From the NCBI RefSeq assembly GCF_014651635.1, contig NZ_BMXG01000009.1, positions 62,001 to 126,000 of the forward strand: 64,000 bases of DNA, read 5' to 3'. Under the pieces are notes generated by a model. That model was not told the origin of the DNA and did not search any database. It saw only the letters and a list, made by a program, of their open reading frames with translations. Source of the DNA: Cerasicoccus arenae. GTDB lineage: Bacteria > Verrucomicrobiota > Verrucomicrobiia > Opitutales > Cerasicoccaceae. Each line of letters begins with the position of its first letter. Positions within the stretch are counted from its first letter, which is position 1. Below, one piece after another: positions 25,534 to 35,536 of the stretch. The position numbers and the translations under genes were made by a program.

Positions 25534-28059
25534 CTAACGGGAACCGGATGCAAGATTACGACGGTACTGCTCAATCATAGAACGATATTCATCGGGATAA
25601 GATTCGGCTAAAGATTGGCGGATAGCTTCGCGTTCGCGGGCGGGTAATCCCGTAAATTCGCCTTCGCCAAGGATGTCTTCGCCCGAGGTGGTAGACTTTT
25701 CTCCATCAGAGGCCAGTTTGCCAGTGCCTTTGGGATCACTGGAGTCCGAGGACTCCTCGCTACTTTCACTGGGTTCGCCTTCGCCAGATTCCGAAGAGGC
25801 CATATCGCCGGGTTGTGTGGGCTGACCTGTATTCTCGCCTTCTTGTGGTTCCCCAGGTTGTTCACCGCCACTAGCCTGCTGGGCTTCAATTTCAGCGACA
25901 AGGTCACCAGAACCAGCTTCAGCTTTGGCCTCGGCAATGGCTTTCTTAGCACCGTGCAACGCATCAAGGGCCTCTTCGGCCTTCGCTTTGGCGGACTGAG
26001 TGTTGCCCCTCTCTAAACTTTTCTTAGCGGCGTCTAATGCAGCTTCAGCGGCGGCAACTGCGTCCTTGGCTTGCTGAGGTAGGTCGCCGATGGCCTTGTC
26101 CTTGGATTCTTCCCCTTTTTTGTCTTCGGCATCGGCTTGCATTTCTTCTCCAGGTATTTCGCCCGTCTCAGTCTTATCACCGGCTTCACCCTTCTCGGCA
26201 GCATCATTAGTAGCCTGGGCCTTCTGGGCCTGTTGGGCTTCCTGACCAGCGTCATTGGTGGCTTGAGGCTCGGCATCCGCGCCATTCAGAGCATCAAGAG
26301 CGTCCGCAATATCATCAAGCGCCTCGGCTTGATTGCCTTGGTCTAATTCGTTGAGTGCGTCATTCGTGGCCTGTTCGGCTTGGTTCAAAGAGGCATCGGC
26401 TTGGGCGAGTTGTTCTTCGTTGGCGGCAGGTTCGGCATTTTGGTCTGCCACTTCGGCCTGCTGATCCGCTTGCTCACTGGCAGTCTGTCGACCTGCGAGC
26501 AACAGTAATTCCAGCGCTTCATCTTGTGCATTAAGCACGAGAGCGCCGCGGCCCTGAAAAGCCATATTGTTGCTGGCACCCTCCATTTTTCGGGCAGCAC
26601 GACCAAGAATTTCCGCGGGTTCAGGAGTGGCCTCCCACGCTTCTTTCTGCAAAAACTCAGTAGAGTGGCGAATGCGTTCCTGTTCTGCAACAAGGCTACT
26701 AAGATCCGAACCGGACTTCTCACGCTTGCGAGCTTGGATGTTGAGCGCGGTCTGCCACTGGATCAGCTTTTGCAGCTTCTCGGCGAATGAGGCCAACGCC
26801 TCCTGTTGATTTTCCGGCTCGGCATTCTGTTGCTGTTTTTCCTGTTGAGCGGCTTTCTCTGCATCTTTTTGAAGAGTAGCGAGGGCCTGCTCCAACGAAG
26901 TAATTGCCTGTAATGCGGTCCCTGCCGCTTCAGTACGCTTCTCGAGATCCTTTGATGGCATCTGCGAACGAGCGGCACGCATCCGCATCATGGACTGTTG
27001 CAGATCAGGGACAGCCTCCGGGGCCTCATTGCGAGCAGTTTCAAAAATCCCGACGACATCCTGAAGAATCACGCCTTGGTAGCTGGCTAAACTGCGCATA
27101 CTGTTCAAATCCTTCACTTTCTTGACACTGTCGCGGTGTAACAGCGTTTGCTCCTGAATAGCTTTCTGCAACCGCTCTGCCAGCTCCAGAAGACGCTCTG
27201 AACGGGGGGATTTGGGCGTCAAGTAGCCGATGAGCTCCTGCATGGCGGTTAAGGCGTTTTTTTCAAAAGAAACCGCGCTGTAGACCTGCTCTTGGTCCAA
27301 CGCCTCACGGGCGCTAGAGAGCTGCCCAACAATCCGCTTTTGCTGGATGAGTGCTAATGCCCCCTTGTAAAGTGCTGAAGACTCAGGATCGCCACTTGAG
27401 GCAATGATTTCGATCGTCGAGATGACATAGTTAAACTGATCGCTGAGATCGCGCTGCTCTTCGTATTGAGAGTCCACCGAGGCGGATTGAATTTCCGACA
27501 ATGCGCTTCCGGCCTTCACGTGCTGCGCTAGCCCAATGCCAGCTTCCAGATTGCCTTGTTGACGCTGAACGAGCTCTTGCAAGATCGCTGGGACGGCGGA
27601 AACGTCTCGCTTCTGGTTGTATTCGTTGACGAGGTCGCGCAACTGTACAAGCACCGAGAGCTGCCCGCTGTAGGCGCTCATGAGAAATGCGCGGGCCTCT
27701 GACTCCGAACCAGCCTGTTGTGCTTGGTCCAGCTTGTTGAGGATCTTGGCCATCTCATCGAGGCTGCTATTGGACAAGAGTAGGCGCGTGCGCTTCAAAT
27801 CTTCGACTTGCTGGCCACCCAGTCCGTTGCGCTCGTATTCGAGAATGATCGAATCCAACTGGCTAATGATCTGCTGGGTGCGCTCACGCAGCCTTGCCTG
27901 CTCAGCCTTTTTGTCTCCCAAAGCCATTTTTCCGTCCGATGAGGCAATTGAGGGGGGGGGGGCTGACTTCACCGATTGGCCTATTGCGCCAGTGCTAAAT
28001 AGGACGCTGGTGAGGACGAGGAGAACGAGGCGGGGTAAATATTTCACTGTGTCTAACAT
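25534..28059 (-). CDS. Large Ala/Glu/Gln-rich coiled-coil envelope protein
   Basis: An 841-aa protein with a signal peptide (VLFSTGAIGQS), then long coiled-coil helices (residues 50-480: ARLRERTQQIISQLDSII..., EKAAQQEKQQQNAEPENQQEALASFAEKLQ) and a highly acidic, low-complexity region (about 540-790) of Ala/Gln/Glu/Asp and Ser/Gly-rich repeats. It ends with a short folded segment (AREREAIRQSLAESYPDEYRSMIEQYRRNLAS). This composition resembles the large DUF4175-associated proteins of Bat operons. Residues 34-37 are encoded by a C11 tract. The gene starts 62 nt after the preceding stop, the largest gap in the operon. Confidence 0.65.
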   Translation of the reverse strand: MLDTVKYLPRLVLLVLTSVLFSTGAIGQSVKSAPPPSIASSDGKMALGDKKAEQARLRERTQQIISQLDSIILEYERNGLGGQQVEDLKRTRLLLSNSSLDEMAKILNKLDQAQQAGSESEARAFLMSAYSGQLSVLVQLRDLVNEYNQKRDVSAVPAILQELVQRQQGNLEAGIGLAQHVKAGSALSEIQSASVDSQYEEQRDLSDQFNYVISTIEIIASSGDPESSALYKGALALIQQKRIVGQLSSAREALDQEQVYSAVSFEKNALTAMQELIGYLTPKSPRSERLLELAERLQKAIQEQTLLHRDSVKKVKDLNSMRSLASYQGVILQDVVGIFETARNEAPEAVPDLQQSMMRMRAARSQMPSKDLEKRTEAAGTALQAITSLEQALATLQKDAEKAAQQEKQQQNAEPENQQEALASFAEKLQKLIQWQTALNIQARKREKSGSDLSSLVAEQERIRHSTEFLQKEAWEATPEPAEILGRAARKMEGASNNMAFQGRGALVLNAQDEALELLLLAGRQTASEQADQQAEVADQNAEPAANEEQLAQADASLNQAEQATNDALNELDQGNQAEALDDIADALDALNGADAEPQATNDAGQEAQQAQKAQATNDAAEKGEAGDKTETGEIPGEEMQADAEDKKGEESKDKAIGDLPQQAKDAVAAAEAALDAAKKSLERGNTQSAKAKAEEALDALHGAKKAIAEAKAEAGSGDLVAEIEAQQASGGEQPGEPQEGENTGQPTQPGDMASSESGEGEPSESSEESSDSSDPKGTGKLASDGEKSTTSGEDILGEGEFTGLPAREREAIRQSLAESYPDEYRSMIEQYRRNLASGSR
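27952..27962 (-). repeat. In-frame C11 tract near the N-terminus of the coiled-coil protein
   Basis: Eleven G on the plus strand, coding GCC CCC CCC CCC (Ala-Pro-Pro-Pro) around residues 33-36, just after the signal peptide. Same arrangement as in the GH36 gene: a slip would remove 95% of the protein. Confidence 0.9.
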
Positions 28060-28121
28060 AACGGGAAAAGCGGCTGAAGGTCAAGTAAGCAGCGGGCTTA
28101 CAGCATATAGGACAACTAGGA

Positions 28122-29873
28122 TCATTCCTTGCGATCGATGAGTTTCCCGAGGTCCTGATTGACCGTTCGCTGGCTTGAGGCGACGCCGGAAATCTGATTA
28201 AACTTGTCTAGGACACGGTTAACCAGCTCAGCCTGCTTTTCCTCCGGTGTAACGACGCGAGCGACATAACGACGGGTTGAGCCGGAACCCGGCCCTGTGA
28301 TGTCATTCGTGTCTTCAGCCACGATCCAATATTCGACGATGTCGCCAATCTCCAGCAGGGGCGACATCTTGCCCAACGGCCAATCATACCGATTGTGCAA
28401 CGCCGCCCCGGGATTCTCGCCGATATCCAATTCAAAGGACTGCTCTTGGCCGCGGTTGATGGAATAATGCAAAGAAACATTGCCAATAAGGTTGTCGTCC
28501 GTGGCCTTGAAGCTCAGGAGCATATCCGCATCGGGTGTCACCAACTGCTGGATTTCGACCGGAAAAACAATCTCTACGGTCGGCGCTTGGTCCTCGATTA
28601 TTCGCACTGGGTAGGCGGGCGACGCCGTGGATCGCACGCCGTCTTCGTCCTTCACTCGGACACTGATTCCCGTCAGGCCTTCGAGGGGAATTTCAACGGT
28701 TCCCCCAGCCTGCTCAACATTACCCGTAAGAACGGACATTTCTTGCGTTTTCCCCAAACCAGCGAGATGCAGCGTGCCGCCGGAAAGCTCCTGATTCGAA
28801 TGGGCAACGAGCATCAGCTTACCACCCGGCAGGACATCGAGCGCTTGCAAGGAAATGGATTTCGCGGCCCGCCCCGTGTAACTCGGTGGCTGATAACGCG
28901 CGTCCACCTTGAGCAAGACAGGCTTTTCACGGGTGGAAACCGTGTAACGCTCACTACGCCCATCACCCAGATAAACGCTGTATTCAAAGGTCTCTGGCAC
29001 AGCTTCGATCAGCCGATGAAACACCTTCGGGTCATCGCTATACACGCTAACTGGGAACTCCTGACTGCGGCCCGACTCGTAATCAATCTCCACGCGGCCT
29101 TCCTTCGGGATGATCCCCTCCGTGCGAACCAGCAGGTCGATATCGTCACCAAAGCCAATGATCACGTCACCCGTAATGCCGTAGACCATCGTCTTGCGGG
29201 GAACGGGTTCCCAAGAAAGCAGAGCACGGCGCATCAGCGCCAACCCAGTGTCACCCGCCAGCAAAAAACCAGTCACCGCAGCGGCAGTAATGAACAGCCC
29301 ACGCACGAACATTTTGCTCGCGCGTTTAAGCGGGACTGCGGTGCCAAAACGCGTTTCCCGCGAAACAGTCTCGGTCTCCTCGGCCAATGCCTGCACCATA
29401 CTTGGGGCGGTGTTGCCAGCGATCACGCCCGGCTGCATCAGCTGCAACGTGGAAATCAGCCGGGTCTTTAAACTCGGATGAGCACGCTCGATCATAAGCG
29501 CGGTTTCCTCGTCGGACGGCGGGTGCCGATACGGCCAGAACACATAACGGTAAAACGCACCGCCGATGAAAAGTACCTCGGCGACCAATGCGAAAAAACG
29601 CAGGAACCAAGGCATGACCAGCCACCAGTCGATGAAACAACGCAATGCGAAAAACGCCAAGAACGTCGTTGCAATCAACGACAGCCCGAACAATGCCCGC
29701 TCAAACAGATAACGCCTCCGCACCCCGTCGACTTTTCGCATGAAGTCGAAATCGCGCTTTTCCAGATGGACCGGACGTGCTGGCACAGGCGGCGTCAAAC
29801 GCGGACGCGCCGCCCACTTGCGCTTGAGGGTAGCAAGCGATTCGTGCAGCAGAGCCTGTAATTTTCCCTTCAT
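28122..29873 (-). CDS. Bat-operon membrane protein with large beta-rich extracytoplasmic region
   Basis: A 583-aa protein with two or three N-terminal transmembrane helices (about residues 60-110 and 190-212: FGLSLIATTFLAFFALRCFIDWWLVMPWF, FVRGLFITAAAVTGFLLAG). Between them is a cytoplasmic loop (PSDEETALMIERAHPSLKTRLISTLQL). The C-terminal two thirds are beta-rich with Ig-like repeats (TVEIVFPVEIQQLVTPDADMLLSFKATDDN, VEYWIVAEDTNDITGPG). This is the layout of DUF4175-type proteins accompanying MoxR-DUF58-VWA operons. It lies 4 nt after the VWA/GATase gene. Confidence 0.65.
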   Translation of the reverse strand: MKGKLQALLHESLATLKRKWAARPRLTPPVPARPVHLEKRDFDFMRKVDGVRRRYLFERALFGLSLIATTFLAFFALRCFIDWWLVMPWFLRFFALVAEVLFIGGAFYRYVFWPYRHPPSDEETALMIERAHPSLKTRLISTLQLMQPGVIAGNTAPSMVQALAEETETVSRETRFGTAVPLKRASKMFVRGLFITAAAVTGFLLAGDTGLALMRRALLSWEPVPRKTMVYGITGDVIIGFGDDIDLLVRTEGIIPKEGRVEIDYESGRSQEFPVSVYSDDPKVFHRLIEAVPETFEYSVYLGDGRSERYTVSTREKPVLLKVDARYQPPSYTGRAAKSISLQALDVLPGGKLMLVAHSNQELSGGTLHLAGLGKTQEMSVLTGNVEQAGGTVEIPLEGLTGISVRVKDEDGVRSTASPAYPVRIIEDQAPTVEIVFPVEIQQLVTPDADMLLSFKATDDNLIGNVSLHYSINRGQEQSFELDIGENPGAALHNRYDWPLGKMSPLLEIGDIVEYWIVAEDTNDITGPGSGSTRRYVARVVTPEEKQAELVNRVLDKFNQISGVASSQRTVNQDLGKLIDRKE

Positions 29874-29877
29874 ACAG

Positions 29878-32325
29878 TTACTTCAGCCCGGAGAGTTTGC
29901 GGATGATCCACTCCGTGGTCATCAGGCCGATTAAAATGATAAAAAAGAGCGGCGAAGACCAAATATCGAGGTCCACGTGGGATTCGACCGTCTCGGATTC
30001 GGCATCGAGAATATCCGGCAGGCCAGCAAGATCTTCTTCACGGAAGAAACGCCCACCCGAAGCGTCTGCCATTTTCTTCATTAAGGACGCATTCATCGCG
30101 GTTTCACCAAGCTCAAATTGGGCGTCGGTCACCAGCGCATCAACCTTCGCCGAAGGGTCGTGGTCAAGCGTCAACGAGTAGGAACCCGGTCGCGCGGCCA
30201 AGAATGAGACTTCGTAAAATCCCTCCTGCTCAGAAGCAGGCTGCAAGATAACTTGCGACGTGCTTGGCTGGTCAGCAATCTCCGCGTCGGCCAACGGCTC
30301 GTAGCGCAGCGTCGCAGGAACGGATTCCTCGGTGTAGGGGCGGTAACCCGGCTTGAACAAGCGGCCAAAGACCTTAACCCGATCGCCCGCCACATAGTCA
30401 TTACGCTCCACATTAAGCTGGCTGAGAGAGGACGAGGTGAGCAAGCGGCTTAGGGCCATGCGCTGGACCACTTGGCTCCAGAAATTCCAATATGGATTGC
30501 CGCCGCGCAGCGCACGCCAACGCCAAAAATTGTCCGTGCCCAGATAAAGACAGGAGCCCAAGCCAAAACCTTGCAGCGCGATAACGGGCAATTTGCCAAA
30601 GCGCGTCGCCCGCAGCAGAGAGGGGTCCACCGCCAACACTTCCGTGGTCGCTTTGGCCTGCGTGACGGGCGCGACCCAGTAAATTGGCGGCAATGCCTGC
30701 CAATATTCTGCGTTCTCCTCTGGGTCAGGCTCAAGCTGCATCATTGGATTACGCGACCCCGCAGGCGTGATTTCCAAATTGACCGGCTGGTCGTAGTAGT
30801 TGCCGATGCCCGACGTTGTGACGCCCGACTGGAACTCCACCGGAATCAAGTCGGCCAGCGGACTCTGGAGATATTTCCAGGGCATGTTTTCGCGCCCGGC
30901 CAGTAGGATCAATCCGCCACCAAACTGCGAAACCCAGTCAACCATAGCCTCCATCGCGGGTTTGCCAATGAGCTCCGGCGGAAGATCACCAAGGATAATA
31001 ATGTCGTATTCAAACAGCTTTTCCCGCTCGCGTGGGAAATCCTTAATGTAATGTGAGCCTTCGCCCTCAGCCATGGCGGGTGAGGCACCGTTGAGGAAGA
31101 CATTCAGCTCGATCCGACGGTCACGACCCAAAGCGGCCTCAAGGTAGCGGAATTCCCAGCGCGGCGTATTCTCAGCCAGCAGTACATTGATCTTGGAATC
31201 GATGACCCGGATGCGCTGCTTGCGCGAGTTGTTTTCCTGGCTGGTTTCATCACTACGCGGGTCGATACGGGCCTCAACGGTGTATTCACCCACTACGGTA
31301 GGCAGAAAACTCAACGTGGCAGTCTGTTCATTGCCAGTAAATGTGACCGATTCGCTGTCAACAATTTGCCCATCAACAAAGAGCGTAAGATTGGCGCGTT
31401 GCCCCGCCAGACCTTGCCCACGGAAGCGGATCGTGGCATTGACTTCGTCTTCCACCGTGACCACCTCGGGCATGTAAAGATTGTTGACGACAATATCCAG
31501 CGGCTCGGTGATCCCAACGCCGAAGAAATAGAGCGGTGCCTTGTCTTGGCCGGCCTGAGTCGCCGCAGCCATGGGCGGCATACCGCCGTTGCTGGCACCA
31601 TCGGTCAAGAGCAGCATCCCGGCGAGTGGTTGCCCGCGCTTACGGTCGAGAATTTCGCGGACCGCGTTGCCCAACTGCGTGCGCGGGCTAGTCGCAGTGA
31701 GGTCGGTCAGCTTCTTGTTCTCGCCACTCTCAGGCACTTCAAGCGGATTAGAAATCTCGGAGACTTCCTCGTTGAAAGTGAAAAACACCAAGTCGAATTT
31801 ATCGTTGAGCCGCGGAATCAGATCGATGTCCGTATTGCCCAGCACCGCGCGCATGATGTCCAGCCGAGGCACCGAAGAATACTGGTCAGCGTTGCCTGTA
31901 AGGCCTTGTTTGAGGCCACGGTCAGCAGGTAAATCCCCCTTGGCAATGGCAGCGCGCACGAGGTCTTCCTGACGCTGACGCACGTCGGCAATGTTGCTCG
32001 ATGAGCTGGTGTCCAAGCCGATGAGCAGCGTGCGGCGAATCGTGCCCTCCACCGTCAACTGGAGCACCGGACGCTGGATCAGCAGCAACATGGCCGCGAT
32101 CACGCCAATGCGCAGCAAAATCAGGAAAATACGACGCCCTTTGCTAATTTTGCGCGCAGTATAGCGATAAAGCCAGATCACACCGCCAAAGAGAAAAATT
32201 GACAGAAAAATCAGCGTCCAGTCACCCAATGGACTGCGCAAAATCAGCTCAGCCCCGGAGAGATCCCCCGATTGCGCCGAGGAAAGCCCGAGTAAGAATG
32301 CAATGACTTTGTTGACAATATCCAC
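29878..32325 (-). CDS. VWA / glutamine-amidotransferase-like membrane protein
   Basis: An 815-aa membrane protein from a GTG start, 3 nt after the preceding stop. Two N-terminal helices (residues 35-55, 65-85) precede a von Willebrand A domain whose metal site DTSSSSN (about residue 105) fits DxSxS. A class-I glutamine amidotransferase-like region follows (IIILGDLPPELIGKPAMEAMVDWVSQFGGGLILLAGRENMPW, about 450-500), then beta-rich segments and a final transmembrane helix near the C-terminus. Such proteins are the third partner in MoxR-DUF58-BatA systems. The role is inferred as envelope surveillance or assembly; no enzymatic activity is assigned because a Gln-amidotransferase Cys is not evident. 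Confidence 0.7.
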   Translation of the reverse strand: MDIVNKVIAFLLGLSSAQSGDLSGAELILRSPLGDWTLIFLSIFLFGGVIWLYRYTARKISKGRRIFLILLRIGVIAAMLLLIQRPVLQLTVEGTIRRTLLIGLDTSSSSNIADVRQRQEDLVRAAIAKGDLPADRGLKQGLTGNADQYSSVPRLDIMRAVLGNTDIDLIPRLNDKFDLVFFTFNEEVSEISNPLEVPESGENKKLTDLTATSPRTQLGNAVREILDRKRGQPLAGMLLLTDGASNGGMPPMAAATQAGQDKAPLYFFGVGITEPLDIVVNNLYMPEVVTVEDEVNATIRFRGQGLAGQRANLTLFVDGQIVDSESVTFTGNEQTATLSFLPTVVGEYTVEARIDPRSDETSQENNSRKQRIRVIDSKINVLLAENTPRWEFRYLEAALGRDRRIELNVFLNGASPAMAEGEGSHYIKDFPREREKLFEYDIIILGDLPPELIGKPAMEAMVDWVSQFGGGLILLAGRENMPWKYLQSPLADLIPVEFQSGVTTSGIGNYYDQPVNLEITPAGSRNPMMQLEPDPEENAEYWQALPPIYWVAPVTQAKATTEVLAVDPSLLRATRFGKLPVIALQGFGLGSCLYLGTDNFWRWRALRGGNPYWNFWSQVVQRMALSRLLTSSSLSQLNVERNDYVAGDRVKVFGRLFKPGYRPYTEESVPATLRYEPLADAEIADQPSTSQVILQPASEQEGFYEVSFLAARPGSYSLTLDHDPSAKVDALVTDAQFELGETAMNASLMKKMADASGGRFFREEDLAGLPDILDAESETVESHVDLDIWSSPLFFIILIGLMTTEWIIRKLSGLK

Positions 32326-32328
32326 GAC

Positions 32329-34521
32329 TTAACGAGATCGACTAAAGCGTTGAGCCAGAATGGTTTCTGATATAATTAACACAAAGGCCAAGAGAATGAA
32401 AATTGAGGTCAGCTCGGTGCCGGCACGGTTGGTGTCCATCTGGCCCCGTAATGATGCGCCTTGCTCCCAAGTGACGACTTGGGCGGATTTTGCCAGCAGC
32501 TCCTTTTGGGCATCGGGGAGCAGCTCAGGGCGCGATTCAGAGGGATCAAACTGGGCGGCAAACTTGATAATCGTCTCCGGCTGGGTGTCCAAAGTAATCT
32601 GATACCCCCCCCCCTGCCGGACGTTGGGGATGCGCAAACGCGCCTGCCCCTCGACCAACTCCACCGTGGTGCTTTCCTGGTAAGGAACATCACGCTTATC
32701 AATGCTCTCCACCGTCGCCGTGGCGTCGGCGTAGCTGTCACTCATGTTGAGCATGAAGGGCTGACCCGCGCGAATATTCAGGCGGTCATCCTGACTCTGG
32801 ATGATGTAGCCAATCGTCCGGTGTAGGAACGGCAAATAAATCGCGCGCAAGGGGAAATCGTTCCAGCGAGTATCCGCCGTGCTACCAAACAGAACCACGC
32901 GACCATCGCCATAAGCACGCTCCATGATTGCGGGCGTGCCGTCGCTGTAGTTGAGCACCGATACTGGCGGACCAGCGAGACGAAGCGCCTCCGGGCGCAG
33001 GCGGGGAGTTTCTTCTTCTGGCGGCCATTGAGTTGGCAGCAATTCAGCGCGTTCGTAGATTAACGCCGTGCCGAGGGACCCCTCCGAGGAACCTGTAAAA
33101 ATCGCCGGAATCGGGTGCTCTGGTGCCCGCGCATCGAAGCTGAAGACCTCGTTGGGAATCGCGCCTGGCATGTAGAGCGCGGCAGGCAGCATCGCGTATT
33201 CGTCGAAAAGCACGTCATTATAAAAGGCCGTGTCGGTCTTGGGACCAGGGAATATCAACAGCCCCCCCCCGTTGCGCAGGAAGTCCGCCAAACTGGCCAC
33301 CATCGAGCTTGAGAGTCGTTCGACATCGGAGATGACCACGATGTCCGCTCGGGCAAGATTGGCGGCGCGAAATTGCGATGCGTTGACGTCTTCCACCTGG
33401 ATATAGAACTCACTCCGACGCGACTCCGGCACCGGCTGAAGGGCACCTTTTAAGAAGAACAACGAACGGTCCTTTTCTTCCTTAGCCTCGGAGCCATCGA
33501 CGAGGAGCACGTTAATCGTGTTGTGGGCCTGGATGGCGATGGTCCGCTGGTCGTCCGCCTTCAGACGATCATTCGGGATCGAGGCCGTGACCGTGTGGTA
33601 GCCATCTTCAGCCAAGCGCGCGTCCATGGACACCGTCTTGGATTGGCCGGGCTCGATCAGCTCAATGTTGGCGTCGTTGATCGGCGCCCCACCGTCCAGC
33701 GCAAGGAACACTTTGACATTGTGCGCCTCGGTGTTGCCGTAGTTCGTGACTTCAACGTAGAAGCGGACTGGACGGCGGGTCGAAACAAGTTCTGAGTCCG
33801 GCCGTAAAAGGCTGACGCCCAAGTTCGGCTCAGTCCCCTGCCCCAGAAAAATCATGGTCGCGGGAAAACGCGAGGCCGCCGTCTCCAGTGTGTTGACGAC
33901 CTGCGTTAAGTCGCGAAAACCGAGGCTCTGACCGTCGGTCAGCACGTAGAGTTCGCCCTTGGCCCCTTGGTCCGAGGTGATCAGATCCACCGCACTTTGC
34001 AACGGCCCAGCAAGATTCGTCGACTGGTCCGATGGCTCGAAATTCCGCAGTGTGCTCCGCACCAGAGACATATCCTGAGTTGGCACGGAAATGGCCGGAT
34101 CGAGATTGTCCGAAATCAAAAACACCGCCACTTTGGAGCCCGTCGGCAAAGAGTCGACAATGGCCTCTCCAGCGGCGCGAGCGCGGTCACGACGCGTGTC
34201 CACCCCGTTACTCGTACTCATGCTATAGGAGTTATCGATCAGCAGAACGGCGCTGGTGCTCGACAGGCCCATAAAGTTATCTCCCGGCAAAATCGGGCGA
34301 GCCAGCGCCAGCGCCAGCATTATGATGATCAGACAGCGAATGAGCAGCAGCAGCAGGTCCTCAATACGAAGTTTTTTCTGATGCTGCTGGATGCTCTTTT
34401 GCAGAAACTGCATGGCTGCCCACTTCGTATACTCGACGCGGGTGCGGTTTAGCAATTCCAGGAGAATGGGGATGGCGATCGCCGAAGCTCCGAACAGCAA
34501 TGCGCCATTGAGAAATGTCAT
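32329..34521 (-). CDS. BatA-domain / VWA membrane protein
   Basis: A 730-aa protein beginning with the BatA (aerotolerance regulator N-terminal) signature: a helix, LLELLNRTRVEYTKWAAMQFLQKS, and a second helix (residues 55-75, LLLLLIRCLIIIMLALALARPIL). A VWA domain has its metal site at residues 96-100 (DNSYS). A middle region resembles an amidotransferase-like fold (ADFLRNGGGLLIFPGPK), and a C-terminal transmembrane helix (SIFILLAFVLIISETILAQ) closes the protein. Two in-frame G tracts are present (33262-33270, GGG; 32605-32614, GGG). 16 nt after DUF58. Confidence 0.75.
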   Translation of the reverse strand: MTFLNGALLFGASAIAIPILLELLNRTRVEYTKWAAMQFLQKSIQQHQKKLRIEDLLLLLIRCLIIIMLALALARPILPGDNFMGLSSTSAVLLIDNSYSMSTSNGVDTRRDRARAAGEAIVDSLPTGSKVAVFLISDNLDPAISVPTQDMSLVRSTLRNFEPSDQSTNLAGPLQSAVDLITSDQGAKGELYVLTDGQSLGFRDLTQVVNTLETAASRFPATMIFLGQGTEPNLGVSLLRPDSELVSTRRPVRFYVEVTNYGNTEAHNVKVFLALDGGAPINDANIELIEPGQSKTVSMDARLAEDGYHTVTASIPNDRLKADDQRTIAIQAHNTINVLLVDGSEAKEEKDRSLFFLKGALQPVPESRRSEFYIQVEDVNASQFRAANLARADIVVISDVERLSSSMVASLADFLRNGGGLLIFPGPKTDTAFYNDVLFDEYAMLPAALYMPGAIPNEVFSFDARAPEHPIPAIFTGSSEGSLGTALIYERAELLPTQWPPEEETPRLRPEALRLAGPPVSVLNYSDGTPAIMERAYGDGRVVLFGSTADTRWNDFPLRAIYLPFLHRTIGYIIQSQDDRLNIRAGQPFMLNMSDSYADATATVESIDKRDVPYQESTTVELVEGQARLRIPNVRQGGGYQITLDTQPETIIKFAAQFDPSESRPELLPDAQKELLAKSAQVVTWEQGASLRGQMDTNRAGTELTSIFILLAFVLIISETILAQRFSRSR
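32605..32614 (-). repeat. In-frame G10 tract in the BatA/VWA gene
   Basis: Ten C on the plus strand, read as GGG GGG GGG plus one G (Gly-Gly-Gly in RQGGGYQ). It lies in the C-terminal part of the 730-aa BatA/VWA protein. Confidence 0.9.
33262..33270 (-). repeat. In-frame G9 tract in the BatA/VWA gene
   Basis: Nine C on the plus strand, read as GGG GGG GGG (Gly-Gly-Gly in RNGGGLL) in the amidotransferase-like region. It is the second such tract in this gene. Confidence 0.9.
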
Positions 34522-34537
34522 AGCAAAGCGTTCGGGG

Positions 34538-35509
34538 TTAGTAGCGGCCAGTCACGCGCAAGCGTGTCGCCAGATAGCGGTTTAGGACCTCGCCCACGGG
34601 TTCCGCCGTGTTGCAGAGGATATAGTTGATATCGAATTGTTCGCAGCCATTGCGAATCTGCCTCAGAAATTTTTGAACTTCCTCCTGATAACTTTTGCGA
34701 ATAGCATGGGGTTGCAGGGTCAGTTTTTCCGCCACTTCCAGTCCCTCAAACTCGACCGTTCCATCGAAGGGAAAATCAATCTCGTAGGGGTCCATAACGT
34801 GGAAGACCACCACCTCGTGCTTGCGAAAGGCCAAATGACGCAGCCCATCTAGAATGACTTCCGGGTCGTCAAAAAGGTCGCTGATGACAAACGTGATCCC
34901 CGCCGCTTTGAGCTGGTTGGCAAACGAATGAAGCACATCGCCAATCTTCGTTTGTTCCGCAGGCTCGAAGTCCATGAGCATCTTGCAGATGTTGGTCATC
35001 GCACGCGGGTTACTCGTCTTGGGATACATCGAGCGGGACTCGGTGTCAAAAATGCTCATCGTCAGACTATTGCGCTCGTGGACGATCAGGTAGGAGAAAA
35101 CCGCCGCAATGATGCGTCCGTAGTCGAGCTTAGACGTCTCGCCCGAGCCATATTGCATGGACTTGGAGCCGTCTAGAAGCACACAGCCGTCGAAGTTCGT
35201 CTCCTGCTCATACTGCTTGATCAAATAACGTTCCGTGCGGCCAAAAACCTTCCAGTCCATATGACGCATATCGTCACCAGCGACGTATTCGCGGTGCTGA
35301 TGGAACTCAATCGCAAAGCCCGTGAACGGTGACTTGTAACGGCCCGCCATGGCACCCTCTACGACCTTACGCGCATGCAGGCCCAAGGCCTCGGCCTTGG
35401 TCAGGGTCGACGGCTCGAGCAATTTGCCCTCTGGTGTATCAGCGTTGGAGCGCTTAGGCTCCGACAATCTGATGGGTGAACGTTTTCGTTTGCGCTTGGA
35501 AAAAGCCAT
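34538..35509 (-). CDS. DUF58 domain protein
   Basis: A 323-aa cytoplasmic DUF58 protein. A basic N-terminus (KRKRKRS) is followed by the DUF58 core: GLHARKVVEGAMAGRYKSPFTGFAIEFHQHREYVAGDDMRHMDWKVF (about residues 40-90), then a VWA-like sheet (VLLDGSKSMQYGS, FVISDLFDDPE). DUF58 proteins act with the MoxR ATPase and Bat proteins. It is 27 nt from the MoxR stop, with a G7 run in the spacer. Confidence 0.9.
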   Translation of the reverse strand: MAFSKRKRKRSPIRLSEPKRSNADTPEGKLLEPSTLTKAEALGLHARKVVEGAMAGRYKSPFTGFAIEFHQHREYVAGDDMRHMDWKVFGRTERYLIKQYEQETNFDGCVLLDGSKSMQYGSGETSKLDYGRIIAAVFSYLIVHERNSLTMSIFDTESRSMYPKTSNPRAMTNICKMLMDFEPAEQTKIGDVLHSFANQLKAAGITFVISDLFDDPEVILDGLRHLAFRKHEVVVFHVMDPYEIDFPFDGTVEFEGLEVAEKLTLQPHAIRKSYQEEVQKFLRQIRNGCEQFDINYILCNTAEPVGEVLNRYLATRLRVTGRY

Positions 35510-35536
35510 ACTGGTCGCGCCAGGGGGGGTTACAGA

